Shown here: positions 1-12,489 of the stretch, piece after piece
Position numbering within the stretch: the stretch's first letter is position 1
Layout: each line of letters begins with the position of its first letter
DNA from: Epiperipatus broadwayi
Taxonomy: Eukaryota > Onychophora > Udeonychophora > Euonychophora > Peripatidae
DNA: 64,000 nt
Direction: 5' to 3'
Assembly (NCBI GenBank): GCA_028023455.1
Contig: JAQFVV010006829.1
Coordinates: 60,001 to 124,000 of the forward strand
Position numbers and translations under genes: made by a program
Notes under the pieces: model-generated
Database searches by the model: none
Told to the model about the DNA's origin: nothing
Seen by the model: only the letters and a program-made list of their open reading frames with translations

Positions 1-859
1 TTTATTTCAAAGCAAAAATAAATTTTTAATCTTCTCGTTCCAATTTCTATACAAGGACATCGAAAGAACTTTTTTACTTTCTGCACCCGTTTAGTTTCTT
101 AGCTTTTAATTAATTCATCTAAAAACAATTTTGACAACCCTATTATCACTCAAAAAATTGAAGTCTCCCAAACAACTTAAATTTTTTCAAAACATTACTA
201 AAGAGAAAAAAAAAGAATCCATATCGTCGCGACACCTAGTGTCAATTTTCGATTTAGTATTTAAATTTTTGATCTAAAAACGAAATTTACCATAAATTTA
301 TATATAATACAAAATCCAATATGCTTCAAAGTTCTCACAAGATCTTAACACATTACATTTTGTGGACTAAAGAAAGATACTGATATATTTGACTGATTAT
401 TTATTTGTCTTACATATCTTTCAATATAAGTATAAAGAAACGAGGTCTTTATTGATAAATTGTGAATCTGCCTTTTATGGTGGAAACCCGAATTAAATAA
501 TCTGTGAGGCAACATTTTAAAGTTTAATAAATTTTAGCGGATATTTTGTCTCTATGACTGTTCCATCAATATTCATGAGACTATTAAACAGTGTTTTGGA
601 AAACTGACTTTCATCTCAGTAGCCTTCGCAATGATAACGCAGCTTTTATTGGTTTTTTGGCAATTATCAAAAAGTTTGTGTCAAAATCTTACTTAACAAA
701 TTATTGGAGAGGATTAAATTCGATCCTTAAGTTACTGGAAAAAAAACAATAGTTAATAATACATAAGAAAAAGTTTATTCCAATGATCTACATAATTTAC
801 AAATTGTATCAAAGGGCCATGTATGAATATTGTTGTGAAAATGACAAAAAATTAATGCT

Positions 860-1560
860 AGTCATCATCATCACTATTTTCAAGCAATATTAACCCATAA
901 TCATTAGTCTCTTCTCCACAACACACCAGCAAAGTTCCTTACATCTATCTCACACGTGGTCTCTTTCTAGATCTTTTACAATCACTTGGGATCCCATTTA
1001 AGATTTTAATTGTCCACCTCTCATCATCTCCTTTAGCAATATGTCCAGTTCAGTTCCATTTCAGCTTCTTAATTGTTCAATCATGTCATTGATACCTGTA
1101 TGTTCTCTCATCTATATGTTTCGTTTTCTATCCCTTTTTGTTACTCCTGATCTAAATCTTTTTGTAATACAAATTTCTTCATATTTCGTTGAGTAGTCTG
1201 AAGTCTTTGAATTGCATTTCTTTTAATTGTCCTAATCTCAGATCTGTAGGTAAGAACTGGTCAAATAAATCTATTAAAAAAACCTTTTTCATATAAATAA
1301 ACATATTTCCTTTTAACGTTAAATTATTTCTATCAAAAGCACTCCATCCGATTTTAATTCTATAATTAATTTTATCCGTTATGATTTCATCTGTATAAAT
1401 AATCTGATCAAGGCATTTGTAGTTACTAACTTCTTCTAATTGATGGTTATCGATCTTTCGTTTCTTCTTTTGAGAAAATATAACAAACATTACTTTAGTC
1501 TTTCTAGCATTGTCTTTATAAAGTTCTACATTTTACTTTCATCTGATGGAATTAACAATT
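860..1560 (-). pseudogene. RTE-like LINE 3' fragment (reverse-transcriptase C-terminus)
   Basis: Minus-strand translation over 1490-1179 gives KCLDQIIYTDEIITDKINYR followed by IKIGWSAFDRNNLTLKGNMF, and the degraded rest continues to about 900. The pattern YLGQ-x(n)-EI--RIK-GW-AF and the later arginine-rich GHIAR...RW domain are standard for the C-terminal part of RTE/BovB-like LINEs. The 3' end runs into a CATCATCATC tail near 862. Stops and frameshifts are present, so this is a decayed, 5'-truncated insertion. Confidence 0.75.
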
Positions 1561-1584
1561 CCTTCATATATTTAGATGTAATAT

Positions 1585-1850
1585 AGGAAATTTGAACCCA
1601 GACTTTCAAGCTCCCTTCAGCTATCCACTCTATCTCATACAACCGATATGCATGTCCACACACGTATGTGTTGGAGATGATGATCCGGACCAACTGATGA
1701 GTGTTAGTTCAGCGCAATATATATACTGAAGATTATTTATCTTTTTCATATGTAAGTGGTCATGTGTATCAATTGTACAAGATAAAGTGGATAGCTGAAG
1801 GAAGTTTGAAAGTCTGGGTTCAAATTCCTTATAATTACATCTAAACTCCA
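1585..1850. repeat. Foldback copy of repeat family A
   Basis: Inverted repeat: the left arm contains TTTGAACCCAGACTTTCAAG and the right arm CTTTGAAAGTCTGGGTTCAA style sequence with a spacer. The same arms occur at 2230-2300, 15730-15866, 21250-22110, 38150-38790 and 59488-59585. The outer end resembles a B box (GGTTCAAATCC), so a SINE-derived origin is possible. No coding capacity is visible. Confidence 0.7.
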
Positions 1851-1879
1851 GGGATATGAAGTATACCTGCATTTTCAGT

Positions 1880-2305
1880 CTGTATCCTGCCTATCCTTCT
1901 GCATTTTTAAATGGGCAAGGTCCTATACACTATACACGAGGGGTCAGAATGACTTAAGGTCAACATGGGCATGACAAGAATATTGGCATCATCAAGGGAC
2001 TTGGGGTGTTTCATTATCAGATTTTCAACAGTATGGAAGGCTGAAGAGCTGAATGGTTGAGTAGACTAAAACCTGTCCATTAAACTTTGAAGATTTGTTA
2101 TCTTAATATAAACCGAGCACTGATTATATATAAGTGGGGGGGGGGGATGATGATCTGGATCAGCTGATGAATCCTAGTTCAGCACGGAAATACGCATATT
2201 GGAGATGATTTATCTTTTTCACATGTGTGGTCCTGTGTATCGATTGTATGAGATGGAGTGGATAGCAGAGCTTGAAAGTCTGTGTTCAAATCCCCTATAT
2301 TAATT
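1880..2305 (+). repeat. Dispersed repeat family A copy
   Basis: Same module order as at 21700-22110: the 'tatacacgaggggtcagaatgac' block, a cctgtccattaaa block, a block around a G9 run near 2140, then the block ending in the B-box-like 'tgttcaaatcccc'. Non-coding. Confidence 0.7.
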
Positions 2306-2819
2306 CATTTAATAGCATATTTTTAAGACTTTTAAATTAAGCCAAAAATATTATTTAAAAATATTGTTTTTGTTATAAAATGAATAATTAAAAATAACCT
2401 TTTTGATTTACGAGATATTTCAGAACGGTTTTCGGTAAAAGCTATTTTTGAAAGCAGTATTATATATACGAGAGAGATTAAATAAATGATTAAAGTTATT
2501 CAAAAACTGTAAATGGGGCACAGCGCGTATCTACGTTATTTCTAAAGTTGAACTTTTTTTTTTTCTCGAAGAATTTTTTTTTTTAATGTTGAAATGTTTT
2601 TTATCACCACTAAAGAGTCTCTCTCTCTCTCATTCTGACAGATAAAACGAACAACAAGGGGGTGGGGGTGGCTAAAAACTCTTGCAAAGGTTCAAAAGGT
2701 AATTAAAAGTTTAATTTCATAAATTACAGTTAGACTCATTTCCACATTAGCATTATAATTTAGTTTATCAAAAGTTTATATAATAGAACATTATAAGCCA
2801 GGAAAAAAAAAAACCTCCA

Positions 2820-3320
2820 TTATATATATAATGATCGGCACTCAATCTGCACAACAAGCCTAAATGAACACACTGACCTGCCCATGCCTCATATATGTAT
2901 GTAAATGGATTATGTCCTGTACATGAGGGGTCAGAGTGACCTATGGACAACATGGGTAGGATGAGAAGGTTAACACATATGTAGGCTTTGAGCATTCCAT
3001 CATCAGATTTTCAATGAAATGGACAGTTGAAGGGTTAGTTGTAAGGTGGAGTGTTTTGAAGCCTGTCCATTAAAGTATGAAGAATGGCTATCTTTTCTTT
3101 TTTTTTTTTTTGGAATTTTTTTATTATGGCTATCTTAATATAAAGCTGAGCATTGATTGTATATATATGTGAGGAGATGAAAATCTGGACCAACTGACGA
3201 GTGCTGGTTCACCACGAAATACGGATATTAGTTGATTATTTATCTTTTCGACATATGTGTGATCAAGTTTATCAACAGTATGAGATAGCATGGATAGTTG
3301 AGGGTCATAATGACCATAAG
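2820..3320 (+). repeat. Dispersed repeat family A copy, interrupted by a T-rich tract
   Basis: Contains the blocks 'tgtcctgtacatgaggggtc', 'gcctgtccattaaagtatga' and 'gaccaactgacgagtgctgg' in the same order as the copies near 21.7 and 38.5 kb. A T-rich tract at about 3090-3125 splits it, and the 'tggctatctta' block occurs on both sides, suggesting a small insertion or local duplication. Confidence 0.65.
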
Positions 3321-3387
3321 ATGTAAAAAAACGGTTTTCCAGAAAGGATTTCACTCTACTTTGATCACAAGTAATGAGGGTCATACA

Positions 3388-3850
3388 GTGTGCCCCAATG
3401 AAAAAGTGAATGGTTCTCTCTTCAAGCTACTTGCAGGACCATCTCTATATCAATGCATGTCTTCCATGGTGACATAGTTGAGCTATTCAGCACAAAAATT
3501 TTAAGCCATTGGTTTATCTAGATCCCAGAAACGTGTTTCAGACCTTAACCCACAATAGAACAATGTGCTAACATTAAATTTGGTTTTAATCAGAAAAACT
3601 ACTTCCGAGACATTTGAAATTGTGAACTGCATATAGCAGTGAAGTTGAGAGTTGCAAGAATGTTTCCGAATAATTTGCAAAATTTTGTGATGGCAGGCAG
3701 AGTACCGATGATGATTTATTAAAGAGCAAAACACACAGTCACATATTTCATATTGTTAACTCATGATCCAGCGTCTTAAAATTGTTGTGATGAATAGTTC
3801 AATTATGTTGCTAAGAAATGCATGCACTGATTCATAGATGGCACTGCAGT
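3388..3850. repeat. Repeat family B copy, right end replaced by a LINE
   Basis: Begins 'cagtgtgccccaatgaaaaagtga' and matches other copies at 10640-10870, 22605-23112, 34090-34600 and 44085-45016. The ends are inverted ('ccaatgaaaa...tgac' and 'gtcatcttttcattgg'), suggesting a non-autonomous DNA transposon. Here the right end breaks at about 3850, where the LINE reverse transcriptase sequence begins. Confidence 0.6.
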
Positions 3851-5345
3851 CATCTTGGAGGATTAAGGCAAGGATGCCCTATGTCACCTATTTTGTTTGT
3901 GTTGTATTTGAGTGAAATGGAGAGAGCAATAGAGAGATTGGGGGGGGGGAGAGAGGTACTGTGTAGGGTGGGAGGGGGGAGTTTTTGTGTTGTGTCTTCT
4001 TTTTTTTGCAGATGTTATGTTTTTGTGAGAAGAGAGAAGAAGATGGGGAGGTTATGTGGAGGACGGGTGGAGGGGGGGGGAGGAGGGGTTGAATTTATTT
4101 AAGAAAAATAAAATTAATTATAGTGATGATTAGAGGAAGGAAAAGGGTGAGGAATTTTTTTGGGAGGTGATATTGTGAGTGGGGTGGAGAGAATATATTT
4201 TTTGGGGAATTTTTTAAGTTATTAAAAAAAAATTATTGGGAGGGAGGAGAGAAAAAATAAATAAAGAAAGAAAAAAAAAAAGGAGAAGAAAAAAAAAAAA
4301 AATATAATTTTATTAATATGATGTAGCTAGAATTATATGGAAAGGAGTTGAGTGCAGGGTTAACATATGGTAATGATGCATTATATGTTAGTAAAAAGAT
4401 ATTAGATTATTTAGAAAAAACTCAAAGGGAAGTAGGAAGACATGCATTGGATGCAGAAGTATGGACAGCAAGGGAGGCAATTCAAGGAGAAATGGGATGG
4501 TCAAGTTTTCATATGAGAGATGCAAAAAGTAAAATGAAAATGTTTGGTAGATTGCAGTTTATGGATAATAAAAGAATAGCTAAAATAGTATTTAATTGGG
4601 TTATGAGAATCGGCAGGTAACAAGATGGGTGAGAAAGGTAATGCGCTATGCAAAAGATTTGGATAAAGAATTTATATCAGTATATTTGTACAAAAGATGG
4701 GATGATTGTGTTAAGAGGATTATTGAGTGTTATAGTAGTAAGGAATGGGATAAAAGAATAAATTTATTAATAAAGACTAGGGAGTTAGAGAGATGGAGAA
4801 ATAGTATGGAGAGTAAAAAGAGTTTAAATATATATAGAAATAAACAGAATATTAGGTGTGAGTTAATATATGATAATAGTAAGGAAAGTAGTTTATTGTT
4901 TAAGGCTCGAACGGGATCTTTAGCTACAAAAGAATATACATGTAAATGGAAAAATATGGGTGATTTATTTTGTAAATTATGTAAGGAAGGAATTGAAAAT
5001 ATTAGGCATTTGTTAATTGAATGTAAATGTTTGAAAACAGAAAGGTTACATATAATGAAGTTGTGGAAAAATAAATATGAAAAGAGTGATTATACAGAAA
5101 GTGAATTATTGGTTTTTATGCTGGGTTTGGGAAAAGATAAGGGGGATTTAGATATAAAGGTTATAGAGTTGACAAAAATTATGTTGTGGAAATGGGATAG
5201 AGCAGATTATGGGTAAATTTAGAGTGGGGAATGTAAAAGAAAGTGGCTAACAGGTTTATCTGGGCATAATTGCTGAGATATTCTTGACTTCGTTTACGGA
5301 GAAGCCATAATACATCACATCATCATCACATCATCACATCAATCA
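3850..5345 (+). pseudogene. CR1/L2-like LINE, 5'-truncated copy
   Basis: Opens inside the reverse transcriptase palm (LRQGCPMSPILFVLYLSEME, about 3861-3920), then a low-quality stretch (3935-4325), then a well preserved C-terminal region 4340-5215. The last part has a zinc-binding-like CKLCKEGIENIRHLLIECKC followed by KLWKNKYEKSDYTESELL. The 3' UTR (GGCTAACAGGTTT..., TGAGATATTC) leads to a CATCA-rich tail ending near 5345. The 206-residue frame at 4596-5216 is intact but overlaps the preceding frame in another phase, so a frameshift separates them. It lacks the SGNH and endonuclease parts seen in the 54-kb copy. Confidence 0.85.
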
Positions 5346-5559
5346 CTTTTTTACTGTGAGACAATGAATATCACAGTAGTAACAATGTGCAAGCGCAATT
5401 AGCTAATATACATCACCCAATAGGTGAATATTGAACATGGTAGTAAAAATATAAATATATAAGCAGTAAAGGCAGCCATAAATACATTAGAACATACTCA
5501 AACTATATTTGCCTGAAGATTTGTGATGATTATTATTAGAATACAGACAGAGTAACACA

Positions 5560-5775
5560 GAGGCAAAAACTCTCCATACAGTAGCATTATTCAGTGCAAT
5601 CCATAGTAATCAATGAATAAAGGAAGGTTAGTGCATAAAATCCCTATCTAGTGTCTACTCATCCACTGATTACTCTGTCTTGAACTGAATGGTGCTGCTG
5701 TATTGAGAGTTTTGCCTCTGTGAAAAACAGCTCGTGTAAGCATAAAGAATAGTGATCATGTGACATTTGATGGTT
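5560..5775. repeat. Short foldback element, family C, without ribozyme core
   Basis: Inverted repeat with arms 'cagaggcaaaaactctccat' and 'gagagttttgcctctg'. It shares the outer modules (actctccatacagtag, gtgcataaaatccc, ctactcatcc) with the hammerhead-bearing copies at 44461-44872 and 50301-50460, but the central core is deleted. Confidence 0.7.
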
Positions 5776-5965
5776 TAACAGGAAGACTAATTCAGTTGGT
5801 TAGACAGTTGCCTTAAAAAAATCAATATTTAAGAATCTAAAGGTATAAATTCAACGCTTACGCTAGTATTGTTACTGGTCAGGCCAACAACATACTCAAA
5901 ACATGTAATTTATTCATCTGTGTTGTAAATAATATTTTAATTTGCAAAGCGCAGATAGTTGAAAA

Positions 5966-6540
5966 TTGAAATAAATTGAGATCCTGCTGAATCTCACTGC
6001 ACTCATTACAATACCTATCCAACAGCCAATCAGATATCATGATAGCCATCTAAAATAATCAAACCTAAACACACAACAAAGATTTTATGAGAAAAGGGCA
6101 GCCACCCTTCTCTCACCTTTTCTTTCTATATATCTCAGCCAGTTGTAAGTATTTAGGTATGAAAGCTTGAACCTTTACATATCTTCACAAATAACTCACC
6201 GAGTCTAAATCATAAACATACAACTGCTTGTTATGTATTCTAAAAAAACTACTACGTAGTAAATCATAGGATTTCGCATTGTATGTTTATGATTTAGACT
6301 CAGTGAGTTATTTGTGAAGATATTTAAAGCTTCAAGCTTTCATACCTAAATATTTACGACTGGCTTAGATATATAAGAAGAAAAGTTGAGAGAAGGGTGG
6401 CCGCCCTTTTCTCGTAAAATCTTTATTGTGTGTTTAGGTTTGATTGTCATTTAGACGGCTATCATGACATCTGATTGGCTGTCAGATAGGTATTGTAATG
6501 AGTGCATTGAGATTCAGCAAGATCTCAATTTATTTTAATC
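5966..6540. repeat. Long perfect-style foldback element, about 575 bp
   Basis: The two halves are reverse complements over almost their whole length, from AAATAAATTGAGATC on the left to GATCTCAATTTATTT on the right. They meet near 6250 in a short spacer. Arms of about 270 bp contain 'caatcagatatcatgatagc' and 'gctatcatgacatctgattg'. No coding capacity. Size and structure suit a foldback or MITE-like transposon. High arm identity suggests recent insertion or gene conversion between arms. Confidence 0.85.
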
Positions 6541-6544
6541 TGTG

Positions 6545-7710
6545 TTGTGTATTTGTGTGATGTTACTAACAGGTTTTTATGTATTAGGAAAGTTTAAATA
6601 AAGTTTTATTTTCTAACAACATTTATTGATAGACAATGGAAATAGTCCACCATATCACATCAAACTACAATGGTCTCTATTGCACACAGAATGTCGTACT
6701 TTACAGAAAGGACTTCGCTACTGCTTTCCCTCTAATGAGAATAAACTAATCTTTTTGTATTAAGTGAATGTTCAAATGTTGTAAAAGACCATATTTTGTG
6801 AATATTTCCTATTTGTATAAATGCTTAAAATATACTAATGAGTTCGCACTGCTCAATGTATAACTGATTATATACTAAAACACATTTAAGCTTAATAGAA
6901 GAACATTTAGGTTGCAGTAAAATTATCATTAAGAGCCTATGTCTGACTGAAATAAGAACAGGAATTTGAAGATCAAAAGTAAACCATTATTGTATATGAC
7001 TTGGTACTTCCATTTTTGTTAAAAACTACTTTTTTTGTATCTTAGGATAAAGATACCGCAGCCTTTAAATATCTTACTCCAAAGCATAAAACTTTCAAAA
7101 GATAGAGATGCAGTGGAGAAGGTGGTAGCATTTACCAGATTTGCCAATTGTCAGTTAGTAATGACTTGAGCATTTTTCTATGCTTGTTTTACTTATTAAT
7201 TCATTAATATTTGCTGAATAACAGTGTTGGCTAAGTGGTCGATAGTTTGAAAGAAAAATCATAAGTTTGTTAAAAAACTTTTAATTTTATTTGGCATTGA
7301 ATCCAAATAATAAGCACGGCAAGAGAAGATGCTACCATCACACTCCAAGACTTCTTGCATAGGAGGATGCATAAATAGGCATCATGAATTAATTTTTATT
7401 ACATAATTAGAAAAAATAGAAATTAGATACTAATATGTTAGAAATGTTTGATAAATTTTCAGTTTTTACACTTTCACCGATAGCTGAAATCTATCATTAT
7501 CCCGATAATCTGCAAGTATGTTAATTTCTCCTAATATAGAAATCTAGAGGCCATTTATTGTCATCTGCAAGTTAATCATTAGTACCCAGCTATGAAGAGA
7601 TGCATGTTCCATTAACTAGACCCCATTCATCAAAGTTTTTCTGTTTTTTGTTCTGCGTATTTTTATAACTGATATTTATTACAAGTAAGGAAATCAAATC
7701 ATATATTATG
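6545..7710. other. Intergenic or intronic DNA, nothing recognised
   Basis: AT-rich sequence with no ORF, repeat of known structure or RNA gene that I could identify. Confidence 0.5.
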
Positions 7711-7714
7711 TTAC

Positions 7715-8165
7715 TTAATTTAAGCTTGTATTACAAATGTAATATAATGAGTGTTCTAATGGTTCTAACAAGCTTTTATCGATAAATGCTGCAAGAGAAA
7801 GCATTTAAAAATCTATCTAGACATCCTCAACCCGGTTTTGTGCTACTGGCTTTCATCAGTGAGGTGCTAGGACATTCAGGCACTAGAACTAAAATAGAAA
7901 CTCAAAGCCAGCACTTATTTAATACCCAACTATTAAGTAAAAAATCTAAAAATTTCAGATACCTATATGTGTCTTCAAATCCAGCTATCTAACTTAAATA
8001 GCTATATGGGTCTGAACACATTTCAGCTATACCATAATTATTAATAGCTTTAGCAATATCCTGAATGCCTCACTGAAGAGAGCCATTAGCTTGAAAAACA
8101 GTTTGGGAATGGGGATAATTCTAGATAGAAATTTTTAAATGCCTTCTCATGTGGCATTTACAGCT
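7715..8165. repeat. Foldback element, family D, with two decayed hammerhead-like cores
   Basis: Arms 'gagaaagcatttaaaaatct' (7795) and its inverted partner near 8135 flank a central unit. Each arm carries a relic of the ribozyme core: on the minus strand CTGATGA is followed by AAGCCAGTAGC but GAAAC is changed to AAAAC; on the plus strand CTGAAGA is followed by GAAAAAC. Both look inactive. Related copies are at 41865-42090, 42255-42540 and 49740-49935. Confidence 0.7.
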
Positions 8166-8169
8166 ATTA

Positions 8170-9455
8170 GCACCCTCATTATATTAATACATGTAGTTTG
8201 TATTCAATTGACCAGGTTGAGGTTTTATTCTTTATTTTACTTAGCTGAGAATTGATTTAGGAATTTATGTTCATGCACCATCACTCTGTTATTGTGCAGA
8301 ACCATACACAGAATTTAAAATTATTTCATATAATATGCAGATGCCTGATAAGTATAAAATTTTCTTAGTAGATGATGATAAAGTTAGAAAACGTTATTGT
8401 ACCATTATGTTCCAGAGCTCCAAATAAATTTTGCTTTGTCCTGAAATGCATTTGAGGGATGAATTTTCATTAGCACCCAATTGCAAACCTATAATGGAAA
8501 ATAATATATTAGAGACAAGTTTTGCAATGACAATACAAAGCAATTTGTGAACCACAAGTACATTCATGTGCAGAATGTGCCGATCCATTATTCTGATTAA
8601 TTGACATTCTGTGATGCTGTCTTATAACTTCTTCAGTAAAAATACTTACTTCTTAAAATACTCCAACAATATGTCTTCCGTGAAAACAATGTTCACCATT
8701 TGCCATAAAGCATCTTCTAATGGAGAATTTCATTATTCATTCCTCACATACACCCACTCCAATGAAGATGTAATTGTTACAACAGTGGAATGTAATATCA
8801 CTTCCCAACAATTTTTGAATTTTCAACTTAGATACCTAAAAATATTCTGGAATGAAGAAAATATTCCATCTAAACACTTAAACTATCTTTCTAGGGGCAG
8901 AAAAACATTTCACATTACATTCCCCTAAGTAATAATGTAGTTGAAATATCCATCACCTTATCGCTTCCCCCCAACTGAATTTGGGTGCTATTGGAAGTTT
9001 GTTAGGGCCATGTGGGGGGTGGAGAGAGGATCTCACAATAAAATTTAAAAAAAATATTGATGAAGGGGAGGGGGGATGCGATTGAGTTTTAATATCCCAT
9101 GTTACTGATATAAATGTATTACAATGATGAAGTTTGTTTACTTAATTTTAAAAAAAAGATTCCTTTTTTTTTCCTGTTGCAAGTAATTTGCTTCTTAATG
9201 AGTTAAATCTTCGGCTAATTTATCACTAATTTAGATGGAATGAAGCGTATTGATGGTGTTTGATTTGCCATGAATAAAATGTCTGCTTTCTCTAGTTAAT
9301 GTTACACTTCATTACTCTTTTCTTCCTTATCATGTGACTAAGGGTCAGAATGTGATGAGTTTAATTAACAAGAGAATTTAATAACAAGAAGAAAAAATAT
9401 ATATGTACATGCCTTCTATTAAAACTAATATAAAATATATGTCTACATGTGGCCA
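8170..9455. other. Non-coding DNA, one unexplained open frame
   Basis: A 105-codon plus-strand frame at 8611-8928 has no recognisable domain and no supporting signals; I do not call it a gene. The rest is AT-rich with short G runs at 8965-9080. Confidence 0.4.
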
Positions 9456-9499
9456 TAAAAATATGTTAGTCAAATGTATATAAAATCAATGCAATTCTG

Positions 9500-9585
9500 C
9501 ACTCCAGCACCATCTATCATAAGTTTCAGTAAGCAATGATTGCCCAGACTTACAATAGATGGCACTGGAGAAGAGAGCTGATCTT
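9500..9585. repeat. Short inverted repeat
   Basis: 'ctccagcaccatctatcata' on the left pairs with 'acaatagatggcactggag' on the right around a short loop. The half-motif 'acaatagatggctctggag' recurs at 10150, 12725 and 22330, marking a dispersed family. Confidence 0.6.
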
Positions 9586-10639
9586 ATTTTATTATATTAT
9601 GTGAACTGAGGTGTTAAATGATTTGATGGAATATAAGTATATATTTGTATGATGTATATATAGATTTATACGACTTGTTGATGTAAGCTCTTCCAAGTTT
9701 ATGAATAATGACATCACATGACCTCTCACACATTTTCAAGAGCAATTATCTTCACTCCACTGCAGCAACAACTAATGTAAGCTTCAGTAATAATGAACAC
9801 CAGATGACATTGTATGATGATGATATCGTATTTTTGGAAGTATATAAGTATAAGAGAGGATATATAATGTTATTAATATTAACTTTCCTAGCCAAAGAAT
9901 AGATGGGGCCAACAACTTTAATAGAACCGAGATCTTGAAAATATACAAAAAAATAAAGGGTGTCAGATTTATATAACTATGCAAATGACTACCTAAGTTT
10001 GAAACATACATGGTGGTTTTTTTTTTAATTTCATGTTATTAGTTGAATAATATTAAAATGCTAGAAGCATAAACACACCAGTTTCAGCTTTGAATCCCAA
10101 TCTTCATTGATAAAAACAAAAAGCAGAAAACTGGTTAGTCTGGAGATTACTCAAACTCACAATAGATGGCTCTGGAGTAGGATCAAAATAACAACGGCTC
10201 TGTAAAATTCATAATATTACAATGTTACATAAATATCATATTCAGGACATGAGGCACTATCTACTGATAATGATTAAATATAATGGTTTGGCCTAAGTAA
10301 CCCTTTGGCTACTAACTCCATCTATTTTCAGGAAGAGAATTTAAAATACAGACTTTTAGTTAGGCACAAAAGGCAAAAGAATTGTTTATTACCTTTTTCA
10401 GATTTATCTAACATTTTCTCTAGCTTTGAACTTCCTATAGGAAGTTAATTACTATATTTTCCTGCCAAAATTGATCTTGGTTTCATATATACCTTCATAA
10501 CACCAAAAAATCAAATATTACATAAAATTAAATATATATTGTTAGCGTTCCCACTGTAAAATTAAATTTTCATTGTATTTATTATAATTTTATATTTAGA
10601 AAATACTTATATTAATAGGAATAAAATTACTAATAAAAC

Positions 10640-10870
10640 ATTACACGGTGCGTTCAAGTGAAAAGTGACTTGTTCTCTTTCAGAGCCTGAAGAGCCATTT
10701 CTATATCAGTACCAGAATTCTTATAGATATAGTTTATGCCATCTACAGCAATGATGAACTTAAATGCTAAAAATCCTTGATAGATTAAAACTGAGATAAA
10801 ATAATGTCTGGTCAAGTCAATAGAACTATTATGTCCTGTGACATTTAGTTCTGTGATCAAGGGTCTGCAA
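10640..10870. repeat. Repeat family B fragment
   Basis: Shares 'aagtgacttgttctctttca' with the left ends of the family B copies at 22.6 and 44.1 kb, followed by the 'ccatttctatatcagtacc' block. The right part is missing. Confidence 0.55.
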
Positions 10871-10959
10871 TTTCTGGGGCATCCTGAGTGATGAAATGTT
10901 CAATTATTATTTTTTGATGGAACATGTGATGTTCAAACATAAAATGACCAACCAAGCAA

Positions 10960-11140
10960 CTGTTATATCATCATCATTTTCAACTATAGGCCTCTCTAAA
11001 TTTAATTCAGTTTCTTTGAACTCTATAGCTTTTTTTTCTCTATATCCCATCAGCAAACTTCCTTGTTTCATTTACCCATATCACATTTTCTCTTTTTCTA
11101 GGTCTTTTACAATCTTGAGAGACCAAATGTGAGATGGTCA
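10960..11140 (-). pseudogene. RTE-like LINE 3' fragment
   Basis: Sequence parallels the 3' ends at 900-1000 and 37200-37340: an ATCATCATTTTC tail, then 'cagcaaacttccttg...ttc' and 'cttttctaggtcttttacaat', which read on the minus strand as the KDLEK-type end of the C-terminal domain. Heavily mutated. Confidence 0.55.
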
Positions 11141-11825
11141 CCATATAATAAATAAATACATATTATATAATTGGTGTGCGTGCATCTATAATACTAAGAC
11201 AAAAATATATTTTTAAAAAAGCTCATGAAGTTATTTAAAAATTCCTATCCTCCTTTAATTCATCAAAGTTCTTAAATGCAGAAGTTATAGATAGCATTAA
11301 ATGCATAATAAGTATTTGTAGTAAAACCCAGTTGCCTAGTAACTGAAACTCAATATTTTAGTTATCACTAGATATTGGATGATATCTGTTTTTATCAGTT
11401 AAAACATTTTGAAAGTAAAACTGCTTACAAAAGGAAACATTGAAAAAAAAATCATCCAAATGAAACAAATAATAATTTAGCATAGCGGTAAGAGTACAGA
11501 CTGAAGAGCTAAAGGTTACTGAATTAATAATCAGTTGAAGAAAGAAATAAAAATCCAGTCTTCAAAAATGAATAGATCTGTTGTATTGATGCTATTCTCA
11601 AGTAACTGATTATAGAATTATATATCTATATACTCTACAAAATAGTCTTCTGTATTTAACCACTCATCATAATGCTTGAACATCACTTAATCTCTCAAGT
11701 AACGGACTAAAAGATCATATATCTATATTTCATTTGATGTCTTATTAGAATAAAATCTAAGGCTTATGGGAGAAAAAATTTAGCATAAATAAAATAGTAA
11801 TTACAACAATGAAATACATCATTAC
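11140..11825. other. Presumed intron downstream of FREM2-like exon I
   Basis: AT-rich sequence without a recognisable exon or repeat. The donor GTAATG of exon I lies at its right end. Confidence 0.5.
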
Positions 11826-12008
11826 CTTTTGATAATCCCCCATAATCTGAACCAGCTTTAGCAGATCCATCCTTGGTGTGGACTCTTACTATAGATGTTT
11901 GAGATAAATCCCCTAATCTCACTACCCCTACTTTTACCACATTGACATCCCCTGCTTCTCTTGGTTCCTTAATGGTGAACTGAGTTTTTTCAAATTTAAT
12001 AACTGACT
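11826..12008 (-). CDS. FREM2: FREM2-like exon I: first half of Calx-beta domain 5
   Basis: Last exon visible in the window (183 nt, 61 codons). It follows a T-rich tract and AG, starts with two bases completing a Lys codon from exon H, and ends AAAG before GTAATG, phase 1. The peptide holds the opening beta strands of a Calx-beta domain: SVIKFEKTQF, a Glu-Pro turn, VVRLGDLSQTSIVRVHTKDG and the SAKAGSDY signature that precedes the second half of this fold. Calx-beta domains bind calcium in FRAS1/FREM basement-membrane proteins. The second half of the domain must be in a further exon to the left; I could not find it between 1 and 11825, so that intron is either over 11.8 kb or hides an exon too small for me to see. 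Assignment to FREM2 rather than FRAS1 or FREM1 is by remembered residue patterns. Confidence 0.9.
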
Positions 12009-12489
12009 CTAAAAAAAAAAAAGGGGGTTAGAAGTTGATTTAAAATATAAGTAAAATGATAGTAATATGTATTAAGTAGTAGAATAAATGTTAAAGTTTT
12101 TTAAAATTAAAATTATAATAAATAATAATTTTTTAAAAAATAAAATAAATATAAAATAAATGTGGATAGAATTATTTAAGAGTAAAGTAATAAAATGGGA
12201 AATTATTTATAATGGTCAGGTTAAAATGTATATTTTATTTTGTGTATTTAATTATGTATATGAATATGTGCATAAGTGTATTAATTATATAATTATATAT
12301 TTGAATATTGTAGCTCTGATGATGACTGTAGGACAGTTGAAACTGTTAGTTTTGATATAATAAACAGTACTGATAAAGTGTTTAAGAAGGATGTAAATGG
12401 TATGACTGTAAAAAGTAAAAAAAAAAAAGTTACTAATAAATATACATCTGAATATAACAAGCGGATGAACATTGCTCCTAAGATCAATC

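Noticed and set aside
2600-2630. CT-rich run read as a possible CRISPR or satellite
   Set aside because: Simple dinucleotide repeat; no spacer-repeat structure anywhere in the window.
8611-8928. 105-codon plus-strand frame
   Set aside because: No recognisable motif or context; AT-rich DNA of this size yields such frames by chance.
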